Assembly: GCF_022012395.1 (NCBI RefSeq)
Contig: NZ_JAKLTQ010000001.1
Span: 186,001-250,000 of the forward strand
From: Arthrobacter hankyongi
GTDB taxonomy: Bacteria; Actinomycetota; Actinomycetes; Actinomycetales; Micrococcaceae
Length of the DNA: 64,000 nt
Direction of reading: 5' to 3'
Part shown: one piece after another, positions 19,510-31,641 of the stretch
How the letters are laid out: each line of letters opens with the position of its first letter
Numbering within the stretch: the stretch's first letter is position 1
Made by a program: the position numbers and the translations under genes
Notes under the pieces: model-generated
Seen by the model: only the letters and a program-made list of their open reading frames with translations
What the model was told of the DNA's origin: nothing
Databases searched by the model: none

Positions 19510-21225
19510 GTGAGCAACCAGCCAACTCAGACCACGCCCGGCACAGCTGCCACGGACCGGCTGCCCTCGGCCATCGACGACGCCGCCAACGACTACGCGC
19601 AGCGGCTGCTGGAGCTCAGCCCCACGCTCGCCACCAGTTTGGGTGTTCCGGGCCACGAAACGGAGTACGACGACTACTCCCCTGCCGGCGCCGAGGCCCT
19701 GGCCGCGGCCGCCCGGCGGACCTTGGAGCGGCTGGACGGGCTGGAACCGGCCGACGCCGTGGACCGGGTCACCGTGGACGCCATGCGTGAGCGGCTGGAC
19801 CTTGAGCTCCAGATCCACGGCACCGGCTGGGACCTGGCCGAGCTGAACAACATTGCCTCGCCGGCCCAGGGTATCCGCGCGGTCTTCGACCTGATGCCTA
19901 CCGACACCGTCGAAAACTGGGAGCACATCGCCGGCCGGATGACCAACCTCCCCGCCGCCATCGACGGCTACATCGCGTCCCTGCGCGAAGGCCGGAACCG
20001 CGGCCTGGTAGCCGCGGCCCGCCAGGCCCGGGCCGTCATCGAGCAGACCACCGCCTATGCGGCCGACGACGGCTACTTCCATGCCTTCGCCGCCGGCGCC
20101 CGCGCGGCGGACGGCGAACTGCCCCGCCAGCTGCGCGGGACGCTCGCCGCCGCGGCCCGGACCGCGGCGGAAGGCTACCAGGCGCTGGCAGCCTTCCTGC
20201 GCGACGAATTGCTGCCGGCCGCGCCGGACAAGGACGCGGTGGGACGCGAACGCTATGCCCTGATGTCCCGGCAGTTCCTCGGCGCCGCCGTCGACCTTGA
20301 GGAAACCTACCGGTGGGGCGTCGAGGAACTGGACCGGATCATCGCCGAGCAGGAGTCCGTGGCGCAGCAGATCCGCCCGGGCGCCGGCGTCGAGGCGGCG
20401 ATGGCGCTGCTGGACGCAGACGAGTCCCGCAGGCTGCACGGCACCGAGGCGCTCAGGGCCTGGATGCAGGAGCTCTCCGATGCCGCCGTCGAGGCCTTGG
20501 GCGGCACGCACTTCGAGATCCACGAACCCATGCGCCGGCTCGAATGCCGGATCGCCCCGACGCACGAGGGCGGCATCTACTACACCGGCCCGTCCGAAGA
20601 CTTCTCCCGGCCCGGCCGCATGTGGTGGTCGGTGCCCGAGGGCGAGGACTCCTTTTCGACCTGGAAGGAAACCACCACCGTCTATCACGAGGGCGTGCCG
20701 GGGCACCACCTGCAGGTTGCGACGGCCATCTACCGCCGCGGCCTGCTGAACGACTGGCGCCGCAATATCTGCTGGGTGTCCGGCCACGGCGAAGGCTGGG
20801 CGCTCTATGCCGAGCGGCTGATGGACGAACTGGGCTTCCTCGCCGATCCCGGGGACCGGATGGGCATGCTGGACGCGCAGCGGATGCGCGCCGCCCGCGT
20901 GGTGTTCGACATCGGGGTGCATCTGGAACTCGAGGTACCCGCCCGCTGGGGTACGGGCGCCTGGACGCCGGACAAGGGTTACGAGTTCCTGCGCCGGAAC
21001 ATCGCCATCAGCGAAGGCCAGCTCAACTTCGAGTTCACCCGCTACCTTGGCTGGCCGGGCCAGGCACCTTCCTACAAGCTGGGCCAGCGCCTCTGGGAAC
21101 AGATCCGGGACGAACTGCGCCGCCGCGAGGGCGATGCGTTCGACATCAAGGCTTTCCATACCACCGCGCTGAACCTCGGCTCGGTCGGACTGGACACGCT
21201 GCGGCGCGCACTGCTCGGAGCGTAG
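19510..21225 (+). CDS. DUF885-family metallopeptidase
   Basis: 571 residues from GTG 19510. The zinc motif YHEGVPGHHLQ (about residues 395-405) and the downstream SGHGEGWALYAERLMDELG give the expected metal ligands and catalytic Glu of the DUF885 clan of gluzincin-like peptidases. Length is normal; there is no signal peptide. Members act as cytoplasmic or exported carboxy- or aminopeptidases; the substrate is not predictable. Confidence 0.88.
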   Translation: MSNQPTQTTPGTAATDRLPSAIDDAANDYAQRLLELSPTLATSLGVPGHETEYDDYSPAGAEALAAAARRTLERLDGLEPADAVDRVTVDAMRERLDLELQIHGTGWDLAELNNIASPAQGIRAVFDLMPTDTVENWEHIAGRMTNLPAAIDGYIASLREGRNRGLVAAARQARAVIEQTTAYAADDGYFHAFAAGARAADGELPRQLRGTLAAAARTAAEGYQALAAFLRDELLPAAPDKDAVGRERYALMSRQFLGAAVDLEETYRWGVEELDRIIAEQESVAQQIRPGAGVEAAMALLDADESRRLHGTEALRAWMQELSDAAVEALGGTHFEIHEPMRRLECRIAPTHEGGIYYTGPSEDFSRPGRMWWSVPEGEDSFSTWKETTTVYHEGVPGHHLQVATAIYRRGLLNDWRRNICWVSGHGEGWALYAERLMDELGFLADPGDRMGMLDAQRMRAARVVFDIGVHLELEVPARWGTGAWTPDKGYEFLRRNIAISEGQLNFEFTRYLGWPGQAPSYKLGQRLWEQIRDELRRREGDAFDIKAFHTTALNLGSVGLDTLRRALLGA

Positions 21226-21276
21226 GACGCTCCCCCGAGACATCCGCCCATCAATGGGCAGTTCGTCACACTCCGG

Positions 21277-21293
21277 CCGGGAATAATTCCCGG
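21277..21293 (+). promoter_or_regulatory. 17-bp palindrome upstream of the symporter
   Basis: CCGGGAAT-A-ATTCCCGG is a perfect inverted repeat 126 bp before the transporter start. It could be a repressor site or, less likely, the terminator of the peptidase gene (no T-tract). Confidence 0.4.
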
Positions 21294-21419
21294 GACCCTC
21301 GGATTGGCGCCGGTTTTCAGCCGCCGCACCCCGGCGTCCGGCCATCACCAGGACCTCGCGGGTGAAACATTTCTCAATACTGGCTTGGATCTGTTACAAG
21401 CCAAACCTACGGTCTTTCA

Positions 21420-22826
21420 GTGACTACAGCCAACACCGCACCCCGCGCCGGCAGGAAGCTGCCCGGCTGGGCCCGCTCCTTCGGCGCCCAGATCATCGCC
21501 GCGCTCGTCGCCGGCCTCATCCTCGGCCTCTGGGCCAAATCCCTCGGCGAACCCGCCGAGGGACAGGCCAACTGGCTGACCCAGACCCTGACCACCATTG
21601 GCGCCAGCTATGTCTCGCTGCTCAAAGCCGCCGTCGCTCCGCTGATCTTCACCGCCGTCGTCAGCTCCGTCGCGAACCTGCGTGCGGTGTCGAACGCCGC
21701 CCGGCTGGCCTGGCAGACCCTGCTCTGGTTTGCCATCACCGCCTTCATCAGCGTGCTGATCGGCATCGGCCTCGGCGTCGCGCTGCAGCCGGGCGCCACG
21801 GACACCCCCACCGAGCCGGCCGGGTTCAGCGGCAAGACCGGCGATTGGTGGGCCTTCCTGACCGGCCTCATCCCGTCCAATTTCCTCGGCCTCGAGGCCG
21901 CCACCAAGACGGCGGACACCGGTGCGCTGACCACCACCGTGGGCTTCAACGTGCTGCAGATCCTGGTCATAGCCATCGCCGTCGGCATCGCCGCATTGAA
22001 GCTGGGCAAGCCGGCCGAGCCCTTCCTGGCCCTGAACGCCTCCGCGCTGGCCGTCATCCAGAAGGTGCTGTGGTGGATCATCCGCATTGCCCCGATCGGT
22101 ACCATCGGCCTGATCGGCAAGGCGGTGGCCACCTACGGCTGGAACACCATCGGGTCCCTGGGTATGTTCACCGTCTCCATCTACGCCGGCCTCGCCCTGG
22201 TGCTGTTCGTGGTCTACCCGGTGCTGGCCAAGTCCCACGGCCTGTCCGTCCGGCAGTGGTTCTCGGGGGCCTGGCCGGCGATCCAGCTGGCTTTCGTCTC
22301 CCGGTCCTCGATGGGCACCCTGCCGCTGACCCAGCGCGTGACCGAACGCAATCTCGGCGTCCCCCGGGCCTACGCCTCGTTCGCCGTGCCGCTGGGCTCG
22401 ACCACCAAGATGGACGGCTGCGCTTCCATCTACCCGGCCGTGGCCGCGATCTTCGTGGCGCAGTTCTTCGGCATCCAGTTGGACTTTGTGGACTACCTGC
22501 TGATCGTCATCGTTTCGGTGCTGGGCTCGGCGGCCACCGCCGGCACCACCGGTGCCACCGTCATGCTGACCCTGACGCTGTCCACCTTGGGCCTGCCGCT
22601 GGAGGGTGTGGGACTGCTGCTGGCCATCGACCCGATCCTGGACATGGGCCGCACCGCGGTTAATGTGGCCGGGCAGACGCTGATCCCCACCATTGTGGCC
22701 AAACGGCAGGGCATCCTGGATACCTCGCTCTACAATGCGCACCGGACCAGCGACCCCTTCGCGGATGACGCCGTGGCCGACGCAGCGGCCGCCGACGACG
22801 CGGAGCTGGCTGGCGCGCGCGCCTGA
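21420..22826 (+). CDS. Dicarboxylate/amino acid:cation symporter
   Basis: 468 residues from GTG 21420 (ribosome binding site weak). DAACS-family membrane carrier for C4-dicarboxylates or Glu/Asp with Na+ or H+. The signature region is clear: SRSSMGTLPLTQR, the substrate loop PLGSTTKMDG, and DPILDMGRTAVNVAGQ near the end. About eight membrane helices plus re-entrant loops are expected. The C-terminus is acidic. A terminator follows at 22842. Confidence 0.93.
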   Translation: MTTANTAPRAGRKLPGWARSFGAQIIAALVAGLILGLWAKSLGEPAEGQANWLTQTLTTIGASYVSLLKAAVAPLIFTAVVSSVANLRAVSNAARLAWQTLLWFAITAFISVLIGIGLGVALQPGATDTPTEPAGFSGKTGDWWAFLTGLIPSNFLGLEAATKTADTGALTTTVGFNVLQILVIAIAVGIAALKLGKPAEPFLALNASALAVIQKVLWWIIRIAPIGTIGLIGKAVATYGWNTIGSLGMFTVSIYAGLALVLFVVYPVLAKSHGLSVRQWFSGAWPAIQLAFVSRSSMGTLPLTQRVTERNLGVPRAYASFAVPLGSTTKMDGCASIYPAVAAIFVAQFFGIQLDFVDYLLIVIVSVLGSAATAGTTGATVMLTLTLSTLGLPLEGVGLLLAIDPILDMGRTAVNVAGQTLIPTIVAKRQGILDTSLYNAHRTSDPFADDAVADAAAADDAELAGARA

Positions 22827-22841
22827 GGCCCCTTCCCCACC

Positions 22842-22868
22842 GTGGCCCCGGCGTTGCCGCCGGGGCCA
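22842..22868 (+). terminator. Terminator after the symporter gene
   Basis: GTGGCCCCGGC pairs with GCCGGGGCCAC across a short loop, then CGCCTTTAAGG. GC-rich hairpin 15 bp after the stop codon. Confidence 0.65.
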
Positions 22869-23148
22869 CCGCCTTTAAGGCAGGGTACGTATTTCCGAGG
22901 CAAGGCAGGTCCGGGGCTTAAAGGGACAAGGCCGATGCATCCCCCAACGGTGCACCGACCTTGCGTCCTGCCGGGTGCGTGGACTTGGCTGGGACCACCA
23001 ATCCAGCAGGACATTCCCCGGATAATAGTACGGCGCGCCGGCAACCTTGTTGACAAATCATCTTTTCATTACCGGCAGGTCACAACTCGGCCACGGCGAA
23101 GCCTCCGGACCCCACGGCGCGCCCCGGCCGGCCCCGCCGCTGCGGACG

Positions 23149-23257
23149 TGTGCCGTCGTGTCCGGCCTTGGCCCGGCTGCCGCCCCGCAGCGGTACCGAC
23201 ACGCCGCCGCACCGCCCGAATCCCGAAGACGATCGGACACCGGAGACCCGTGCCGCC
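23149..23257 (+). repeat. Dispersed intergenic repeat, copy A
   Basis: About 110 bp that match 50797-50906 in the same orientation, with only about eight differences in the first 65 columns. The ends carry complementary GTGTCCG and CGGACAC, so the element could fold. It lies in the 472-bp gap (22827-23298) before maf; no gene is seen in that gap. Confidence 0.75.
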
Positions 23258-23284
23258 GGCCCGCCGGTTTCGGCACCCGACCGC

Positions 23285-23290
23285 TACGCT
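23285..23290 (+). promoter_or_regulatory. -10 box (TACGCT) before maf, probably leaderless
   Basis: TACGCT ends 8 bases before GTG 23299; no ribosome binding site is seen. Confidence 0.5.
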
Positions 23291-23298
23291 TGTGTTCC

Positions 23299-23940
23299 GT
23301 GACTGAACTGCGCCTGATCCTTGCCTCCGCCTCCCCCGCCCGCACCAAGCTCCTGACGGACGCACGCATCGCCCACACGGTGCTGGTCTCGGACGTGGAC
23401 GAGGACGCCGTCACCGCCCGGTACGGCCTGACCGACCCGCATGACACCGCCCTGCTGCTGGCCCGGGCCAAGGCCGAGGCGGTGGCCGCCCTGCCGGAGG
23501 CCGACGGCGCCTTGGTGCTCGGTTGCGATTCGGTCTTCGAACTCGACGGCGAACCGCACGGCAAGCCGTATGAAGCGGAAGTAGCCCGGGAGCGCATCCG
23601 GCGGATGAGCGGACGGCACGGCGTGCTGCATACCGGCCACTGGCTGGTGGACTGCCGCGACACCGATCCCGAGGACGGGGCGGGCTCGGGGGCCACCATC
23701 GGCGCCGTGGCCTCGGCCGGGGTGTTCTTCGCCCAGCTGACCGACGCGGAAATCGACGCCTACATCGCCACCGGCGAGCCGCTGCAGGTGGCCGGGTCCT
23801 TCACCATCGATGCCCGGGGCGGAGCCTTCATCGAGCGCGTCGACGGCGATCCGCACGCCGTGATCGGACTCTCCGTCTCCACCCTGCGCAAGCTGCTGGC
23901 CAGTGCCCACGTGCAGATCACCGACCTCTGGGAGCGGTAG
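23299..23940 (+). CDS. maf: Maf-like nucleotide pyrophosphatase
   Basis: 213 residues from GTG 23299 (MTELRLILASASPARTKLL). Maf proteins hydrolyse non-canonical or modified nucleoside triphosphates and are linked to septum control. Motifs: LILASASPARTKLL, VLGCDSVFELDGEPHGKP and GSFTIDARGGAFIERVDGDPHAVIGLS. Starts further upstream add unrelated sequence from the dispersed repeat. The next gene starts 1 bp after its stop. Confidence 0.93.
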   Translation: MTELRLILASASPARTKLLTDARIAHTVLVSDVDEDAVTARYGLTDPHDTALLLARAKAEAVAALPEADGALVLGCDSVFELDGEPHGKPYEAEVARERIRRMSGRHGVLHTGHWLVDCRDTDPEDGAGSGATIGAVASAGVFFAQLTDAEIDAYIATGEPLQVAGSFTIDARGGAFIERVDGDPHAVIGLSVSTLRKLLASAHVQITDLWER

Positions 23941-23941
23941 G

Positions 23942-24865
23942 ATGCCCGCGACCAGGAAACCGGCCGCAGGCAGCTGGCCCCGGCGCGCCGCCGCCGCGGC
24001 CGCCGTCGTCGCCGCCCTACTGGCCCTGGTGCTGCTGGCCAAGTGGCTCCGGACGCTGCCCGGCGTCCAGGAATTCGTGCTCCAGTATCCCGGCTATGCC
24101 CCGCTGCCGGCCCAGGCACCGCAAGGACTGCCGGCCTGGTTGGGCTGGCAGCACTTCCTGAACGCCTTCTTCCTCGTGCTGATTGTCCGCTCCGGCTGGC
24201 AGGTGCGGACCACCACCCGGCCGCAGGGGTACTGGACGCGGAACAACCAGGGCCTGCTGCGGACCAGGAACCCGCCGCAGAAAATCAGTTTGGACCTGTG
24301 GTTCCACCTGTGCCTGGACGCGCTCTGGGTACTCAACGGGGCCATCTTCATTGTCCTGCTGCTGGCCACCGGGCAGTGGATGCGGATTGTGCCGACCAGC
24401 TGGGACGTTGTCCCGAACGCGCTCTCCACCGCCCTGCAGTACGCCTCGCTGGACTGGCCGGTGGAGAACGGCTGGGTGAACTACAACGCCCTGCAGCTGC
24501 TGGCCTACTTCGCCACGGTGTTCATTGCGGCACCGCTGGCCATCCTCTCCGGCCTGCGGATGTCCGCGGCCTGGCCCAAGGACGCAGCAGGGCTCAACCG
24601 CGCCTTCCCGATGGAGGCCGCCCGGGCGGTCCACCTCCCGGTGATGCTCTACTTCGTGGCCTTCACCGCCGTGCACGTCTTCCTGGTCTTTGCCACCGGG
24701 GCGCTGCGGAACCTGAACCACATGTATGCGGCCCGCGACGACGGCGGCTGGCTCGGCTTCTGGCTCTTCGCCGCCTCCGTGGCCGTCATGGCCGCGGCCT
24801 GGGTGCTGGCCCGGCCGCTCTTCCTGCGGCCCGTCGCCAGCCTGATGGGCAAGGTCTCACGGTAG
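23942..24865 (+). CDS. Cytochrome b561-type membrane protein
   Basis: 307 residues from ATG 23942. After a short basic N-terminus come about five membrane helices. Four His residues in helices ([40 protein letters not shown]) are placed to bind two b hemes, as in cytochrome b/b6-like subunits of membrane oxidoreductases. No partner enzyme gene is adjacent, so its electron donor is unknown. It is nearly fused to maf (1-bp gap). Confidence 0.8.
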   Translation: MPATRKPAAGSWPRRAAAAAAVVAALLALVLLAKWLRTLPGVQEFVLQYPGYAPLPAQAPQGLPAWLGWQHFLNAFFLVLIVRSGWQVRTTTRPQGYWTRNNQGLLRTRNPPQKISLDLWFHLCLDALWVLNGAIFIVLLLATGQWMRIVPTSWDVVPNALSTALQYASLDWPVENGWVNYNALQLLAYFATVFIAAPLAILSGLRMSAAWPKDAAGLNRAFPMEAARAVHLPVMLYFVAFTAVHVFLVFATGALRNLNHMYAARDDGGWLGFWLFAASVAVMAAAWVLARPLFLRPVASLMGKVSR

Positions 24866-24880
24866 TCACCGGCGTCCGCG

Positions 24881-24909
24881 TTGTAGGACACCTACAAAAA
24901 TCCGGCACC
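24881..24909 (+). promoter_or_regulatory. Palindromic operator TTGTAG-N5-CTACAA upstream of the carboxylase alpha gene
   Basis: A perfect inverted repeat (24881-24897) followed by AAATCCGGCACC, matching the block at 16256-16284 in front of accD. It begins 109 bp before ATG 24990. Both halves of the carboxylase would be switched together. Confidence 0.7.
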
Positions 24910-24989
24910 GTGGGCCCGGCAACCGTGCCGTTAATAGGCGAAAACCACAAATCCACGCTACGCTCCCTTGGGATAGAAGGAGCCAAAGA

Positions 24990-26759
24990 ATGACCAAGCG
25001 CATCACCAAGGTACTGATTGCCAACCGAGGTGAAATTGCGGTCCGCGTAATCCGCGCCGCCCGCGATGAAGGTATCGCCTCAGTAGCCGTCTACGCCGAA
25101 CCGGACCGGGATGCGCTGCATGTGCGCCTGGCCGACGAGGCATTCGCCCTCGGCGGCAGCACCGCCGCCGAATCCTACCTGGTGATGGACAAGCTGCTGC
25201 AGGTGGCCGAGGCCGCCGGCGCCGACGCGGTCCATCCGGGCTACGGCTTCCTGTCCGAGAACGCCGAGTTCGCGGCCAAGGTCATCGAGGCCGGGCTGGT
25301 CTGGATCGGCCCGCCGCCGGAAGCCATCGCCCAACTCGGCGACAAGGTCCAGGCCCGGCACATCGCGGAGAAGGTCGGAGCCCCGCTGGTCCCGGGTACC
25401 GCCGATCCGGTCCGGGACGTGCAGGAAGTGCTGGACTTCGCGGACGCCCACGGCCTGCCACTGGCCATCAAGGCCGCCTACGGCGGCGGCGGACGCGGCA
25501 TCAAGGTGGTCCGCGGCCGGGAGGAGATCCCCGAGGCGTACGAGTCCGCCGTCCGCGAGGCGACCGCGGCATTCGGCCGGGGCGAGTGCTTCGTCGAGCG
25601 TTTCCTGGACGCCCCGCGGCACGTGGAAACACAGTGCCTGGCCGACGCCCACGGCAATGTAGTGGTCGTCTCGACCCGCGACTGCTCGCTGCAGCGGCGG
25701 AACCAGAAGCTGGTCGAGGAGGCCCCTGCCCCGTTCCTGAGCGAGGAGCAGAACCACCGGCTGTACGCCGCTTCAAAGGCCATCCTGCGGGAGGCCGGCT
25801 ACGAGGGTGCGGGCACCTGCGAATTCCTGGTCGGCCAGGACGGCACCATCTCCTTCCTGGAGGTCAACACGCGGCTGCAGGTCGAGCACCCCGTCTCCGA
25901 GGAAGTCTCCGGACTGGACCTGGTCCGCGAGCAGTTCCGCCTGGCCCGGGGCGAGGAGCTTGGCTACCCGGACCCGGAACTGCGCGGACACTCCATCGAG
26001 TTCCGGATCAACGGCGAGGACCCCGGCCGCAACTTCATGCCCGCCCCGGGCACCGTCCAGACGCTCAGGCTGCCGGCGGGCCCCGGCGTCCGGGTGGACT
26101 CGGGCATCGAGGCCGGCGAGGCAGTGGGCGGCAACTTCGACTCGATGCTGGCCAAACTCATCGTGACCGGCAGCAGCCGCAAGCAGGCCCTGGAACGGGC
26201 CCGGCGCGCCCTGGACGAGATGGAGATCGGCGGCATGCCCACCGTGCTCCCGTTCCACCGGGCCGTGGTCACCGATCCGGACTTCGCCCCCGCGGAAGGT
26301 CCGTTCAAGGTGCACACACGCTGGATCGAAACCGGGTTCGTCAACGACATCCCGGCCTTCGACACCGCGGACCTGAGCGCACCCGCCGACGACGCCGATC
26401 GCCAGCGGGTGACCGTGGAGGTCGGCGGCAAGCGCCTGGAGGTGGTGCTGCCCGCCGGGCTCGGTGCCGCCGTAACGGCACGGCCCAACGGCAAGCCCAA
26501 GCGCCAGCGCGGCCGCGGCCCGCAGGCCGGCACGGCAGCCGGCGGCGACGACCTGACCTCGCCGATGCAGGGCACGATCGTGAAGGTCGCCGTCAGCGAC
26601 GGCGACACGGTCGCCGAAGGTGATCTCGTCGTCGTGCTCGAAGCGATGAAGATGGAACAGCCGCTGACGGCCCACAAGGCTGGAACCGTGTCGGGGCTGA
26701 GCGCCAAACCCGGCGACACCGTCACTGCCGGCACCGTGCTGGCAGTGATTGCCGACTGA
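24990..26759 (+). CDS. accC: Acyl-CoA carboxylase alpha subunit (biotin carboxylase + BCCP)
   Basis: 589 residues from ATG 24990 behind AGAAGGAG. The N-terminal 450 residues are an ATP-grasp biotin carboxylase ([50 protein letters not shown]). A linker leads to a C-terminal biotinyl domain with VLEAMKMEQ, where Lys is biotinylated by BirA. This fused form is the actinobacterial AccA/AccC type serving several beta subunits. Its beta and epsilon partners are at 16342 and 17996. A terminator follows. Confidence 0.96.
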   Translation: MTKRITKVLIANRGEIAVRVIRAARDEGIASVAVYAEPDRDALHVRLADEAFALGGSTAAESYLVMDKLLQVAEAAGADAVHPGYGFLSENAEFAAKVIEAGLVWIGPPPEAIAQLGDKVQARHIAEKVGAPLVPGTADPVRDVQEVLDFADAHGLPLAIKAAYGGGGRGIKVVRGREEIPEAYESAVREATAAFGRGECFVERFLDAPRHVETQCLADAHGNVVVVSTRDCSLQRRNQKLVEEAPAPFLSEEQNHRLYAASKAILREAGYEGAGTCEFLVGQDGTISFLEVNTRLQVEHPVSEEVSGLDLVREQFRLARGEELGYPDPELRGHSIEFRINGEDPGRNFMPAPGTVQTLRLPAGPGVRVDSGIEAGEAVGGNFDSMLAKLIVTGSSRKQALERARRALDEMEIGGMPTVLPFHRAVVTDPDFAPAEGPFKVHTRWIETGFVNDIPAFDTADLSAPADDADRQRVTVEVGGKRLEVVLPAGLGAAVTARPNGKPKRQRGRGPQAGTAAGGDDLTSPMQGTIVKVAVSDGDTVAEGDLVVVLEAMKMEQPLTAHKAGTVSGLSAKPGDTVTAGTVLAVIAD

Positions 26760-26781
26760 TTTTCCGCTTCCCAAAATGGCC

Positions 26782-26817
26782 GGAAAGGCCCCGCAGCACT
26801 GGCCGCGGGGCCTTTCC
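26782..26817 (+). terminator. Terminator after the carboxylase alpha gene
   Basis: GGAAAGGCCCCGC pairs with GCGGGGCCTTTCC across a 10-base loop, followed by GTTACC. Strong 13-bp stem 22 bp after the stop. Confidence 0.8.
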
Positions 26818-26967
26818 GTTACCTAGTATTAACAGAGTCGTGGCTAGCCATCGGAGCGTTACTAAGTATGCTTTGTTACAACCGGTTGGTCCGTTAGCCA
26901 TCACTCGAGGAGGAATCCACAGGAACCGGCCGGCAGAAGCAACGCCATTGAAAAGGAGCTGTGCATC

Positions 26968-27234
26968 ATGGGTTTCATTGCATTTCTTATTCTCGGACTC
27001 ATCGCAGGCGCCATCGCGAAGCTGATCCTTCCCGGCGACCAGGCCGGCGGCTGGATCGCCACCATGGTCCTCGGCGTCATCGGCGCCCTGCTGGGCGGCT
27101 GGGTCGGCAGCGCTGTCTTCGGCGTCGGCCTGGAGAATTTCTGGAGCTTCCAGACCTGGATCGTGGCCATCATCGGCTCAATTGTCGTCCTGCTGATCTG
27201 GGGCTTCTTCACCCGCAGCCGGCACGCACACTAA
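26968..27234 (+). CDS. GlsB/YeaQ/YmgE-family membrane protein
   Basis: 88 residues from ATG 26968 behind AAGGAG. Three membrane helices with glycine-rich turns (GLIAGAIAKLILPGDQAGGW, GVIGALLGGWVG) mark the transglycosylase-associated / stress membrane protein family. Function is not firmly known; members respond to stress. It stands alone between two terminators. Confidence 0.9.
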   Translation: MGFIAFLILGLIAGAIAKLILPGDQAGGWIATMVLGVIGALLGGWVGSAVFGVGLENFWSFQTWIVAIIGSIVVLLIWGFFTRSRHAH

Positions 27235-27286
27235 CTCCGGCCTGGCTTCCGTTGCCCTGCGGCGTCCGGAACAAGCTCAGCAAAAA

Positions 27287-27313
27287 GGGCGGCACCCGAA
27301 ACGGGTGCCGCCC
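27287..27313. terminator. Bidirectional terminator
   Basis: A perfect 12-bp stem (GGGCGGCACCCG with its complement) around AAA. Five A (27282-27286) precede it and TTCT follows, so it works for the plus-strand GlsB-like gene and the convergent minus-strand transporter. Confidence 0.85.
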
Positions 27314-27337
27314 TTCTGCTGCCGCGGGGCCGGAGCC

Positions 27338-28735
27338 TCAGGCTACGTTGTTCTCGTAGTCCTTGTCGCGCGTCTCGGCGGTCATGAACAGCGCCACCAG
27401 GGTCAGCACGGCGGCCAGGGCCAGGTACACGCCGACCCAGACGGTGTTGCCGCCGCCGGCCTGCCACAAGGCGATGGCCACGAAGGAGGCCGGAGCCGCA
27501 CCCAGCACCGAGGAGAGGTTGTAGGCCACGGCGGAGCCGGTGTAGCGCACGTTCGCCGGGAACAGTTCCGGCAGGATGGAGGCCATCGGACCGAAGGTCA
27601 GGCCCATCAGCGCAAAGCCGACAATCAGGCCGACCATGGCCGCGCCCTTGCCCGGACCGAACATCAGCGTCCAGGCGGCGCCGAAGACCAGGATCCCCAG
27701 CGTCACCCAGATCAGGAACTTGCGCCGGCCGAACTTCTCGGCCAGCGGGCCGGACAGCACGGTGAAGATGCCGAAGAAGATCACGCCGATGATCAGCATG
27801 GTGAGGAACTCGGGCCGCTCGATGCCCAGGCCGGGCACGAAGGTCGCCGGATCAAAGGCCTTGCCCTTGGCTTCGGCCGCTGCCGCGGCCTGCTCCACCG
27901 TGGCCGGGGCGGTGCCGTAGGTCAGGGTGAACGAGGTGGTCAGGTAGAAGAGCACATAGGTGGCCAGCATGATGAAGGTGCCGGCCACGACGGGGCGCCA
28001 GTGCTTCTTCATAGTCGCCTTGAACGGGGACTTCTCGACCTTGTGCTGTTCGACGACCTTCTGGAAGGACATGGACTCGACCAGCTTCAGGCGCACCCAC
28101 AGGCCCACCGCGACCATGATGGCCGAGAGGACGAACGGCACCCGCCAGCCCCAGGCCATGAACTGCTCGGGGGTCAGGCCCAGCTGCAGCCCGACGAAGA
28201 TCAGGTTGGCGATGATGAATCCGATCGGCGCACCCAGCTGCGGGAAGGTGCCGTAGATGGCCCGCTTGTTGGCGGGGGCATTCTCGGTGGCCAGCAGCGC
28301 CGCCCCGGACCATTCACCGCCGAGGGCCAGGCCCTGGGCAAAACGCAGCAGCACCAGCATCAGCGGGGCCAGCACCACGAAGGACCCGGTGGCCGGCGGC
28401 AGGAAGCCGATGAGGAAGGTGGCGATACCCATGGTCAGCAGCGAGGCAACCAGCGTGCCCTTGCGGCCGAGCTTGTCACCGTAGTGGCCAAAGATCACCG
28501 AACCGACCGGACGCGCAACGAAGGCGACGCCGAAAATCGCGAAGGCGCTCAGGATCGCGTTGATGTTGGTCGCGTTCGGGAAGAACAGCGCGGGGAAAAC
28601 CAGCACCGACGCTGTTGCGTACGCGTAGAAGTCGTAGAACTCGATCGTGGTGCCGATGAGGCTGGCGAAGATGACGCGGCCGCGGGTGTTCACCGGTGCC
28701 GTTGGACTCTTGGCAAGCGGTGTGGATTTAGACAT
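27338..28735 (-). CDS. MFS transporter, metabolite:H+ symporter (MHS) family
   Basis: 465 residues from ATG 28735. Twelve membrane helices are expected. MHS signatures are present: GTTIEFYDFYAYATAS at the start, FGHYGDKLGRK (A-motif) between helices 2 and 3, RFAQGLALGGEWSGAAL. It resembles ShiA/ProP-like carriers of organic acids, shikimate or betaines; the substrate cannot be told. A direct repeat lies upstream (28824-28853). Confidence 0.9.
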   Translation of the reverse strand: MSKSTPLAKSPTAPVNTRGRVIFASLIGTTIEFYDFYAYATASVLVFPALFFPNATNINAILSAFAIFGVAFVARPVGSVIFGHYGDKLGRKGTLVASLLTMGIATFLIGFLPPATGSFVVLAPLMLVLLRFAQGLALGGEWSGAALLATENAPANKRAIYGTFPQLGAPIGFIIANLIFVGLQLGLTPEQFMAWGWRVPFVLSAIMVAVGLWVRLKLVESMSFQKVVEQHKVEKSPFKATMKKHWRPVVAGTFIMLATYVLFYLTTSFTLTYGTAPATVEQAAAAAEAKGKAFDPATFVPGLGIERPEFLTMLIIGVIFFGIFTVLSGPLAEKFGRRKFLIWVTLGILVFGAAWTLMFGPGKGAAMVGLIVGFALMGLTFGPMASILPELFPANVRYTGSAVAYNLSSVLGAAPASFVAIALWQAGGGNTVWVGVYLALAAVLTLVALFMTAETRDKDYENNVA

Positions 28736-28823
28736 GGAATTCGGCTTTCGACGTGCCGGAGGCAGGCTCGCGCCCGGTCCGGCGAATGGAAGATTCGGTC
28801 AATTGTAGTGCTTACTTACCAAC

Positions 28824-28853
28824 ATCCGGACATCGGTTCCACTATCTGGACAT
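28824..28853. promoter_or_regulatory. Direct repeat ATCCGGACAT / ATCTGGACAT in a divergent promoter region
   Basis: Two ten-base repeats with one mismatch start 20 bp apart (28824 and 28844), between the transporter (start 28735, minus) and the small gene at 28896 (plus). They are about two helical turns apart, so one regulator could bind both. Confidence 0.45.
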
Positions 28854-28895
28854 TCCTGCTATAAGCAGCGCAACCCGTCAGCGGGAGGTGGGACG

Positions 28896-29219
28896 ATGGC
28901 TGCCATGAATGGTGGTCCAGCGCGCGTCACGCGGGAACCCTACGGGCGCGAGCCCTATGTCAGGGCCCGGATCGGCCGGGACACCGTGGACGGCAAGGCC
29001 ATCGCCTGGACGCGCACCGAGGTGCAGGTCAAGTGGGTGGACCGGGACGGCGCCATGCGTACCGACTGGGTGCCGGCGCAGGCGGTGCGGCGAATCAGCC
29101 GGGACGAGTCCGCCTGGCGGGACCCCTACGATGACTACGGCTTCTACTATCCCGCGGACGGCACGGACGGCGGACCGGGCAATGGTCCCCCCGCGGCACG
29201 TCACGATGCGGCAAAATAG
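28896..29219 (+). CDS. Conserved hypothetical protein (107 aa)
   Basis: 107 residues, ATG 28896 behind GGGAGGTGGG. Not recognised. It is charged, Arg/Asp/Tyr-rich and has no membrane segment. The middle (GKAIAWTRTEVQVKWVDRDGAMRTDWVPAQAVRRI) could form a small beta barrel; the C-terminus is disordered-looking (Gly/Pro/Asp). It lies 5 bp before tex on the same strand, so the two are probably co-expressed, which would suit a nucleic-acid-related role. That role is speculation. Confidence 0.75.
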   Translation: MAAMNGGPARVTREPYGREPYVRARIGRDTVDGKAIAWTRTEVQVKWVDRDGAMRTDWVPAQAVRRISRDESAWRDPYDDYGFYYPADGTDGGPGNGPPAARHDAAK

Positions 29220-29224
29220 ATCGG

Positions 29225-31618
<2,394 letters not shown>

Positions 31619-31641
31619 CCGGCCCGCCGGCCGCAGCAGCC

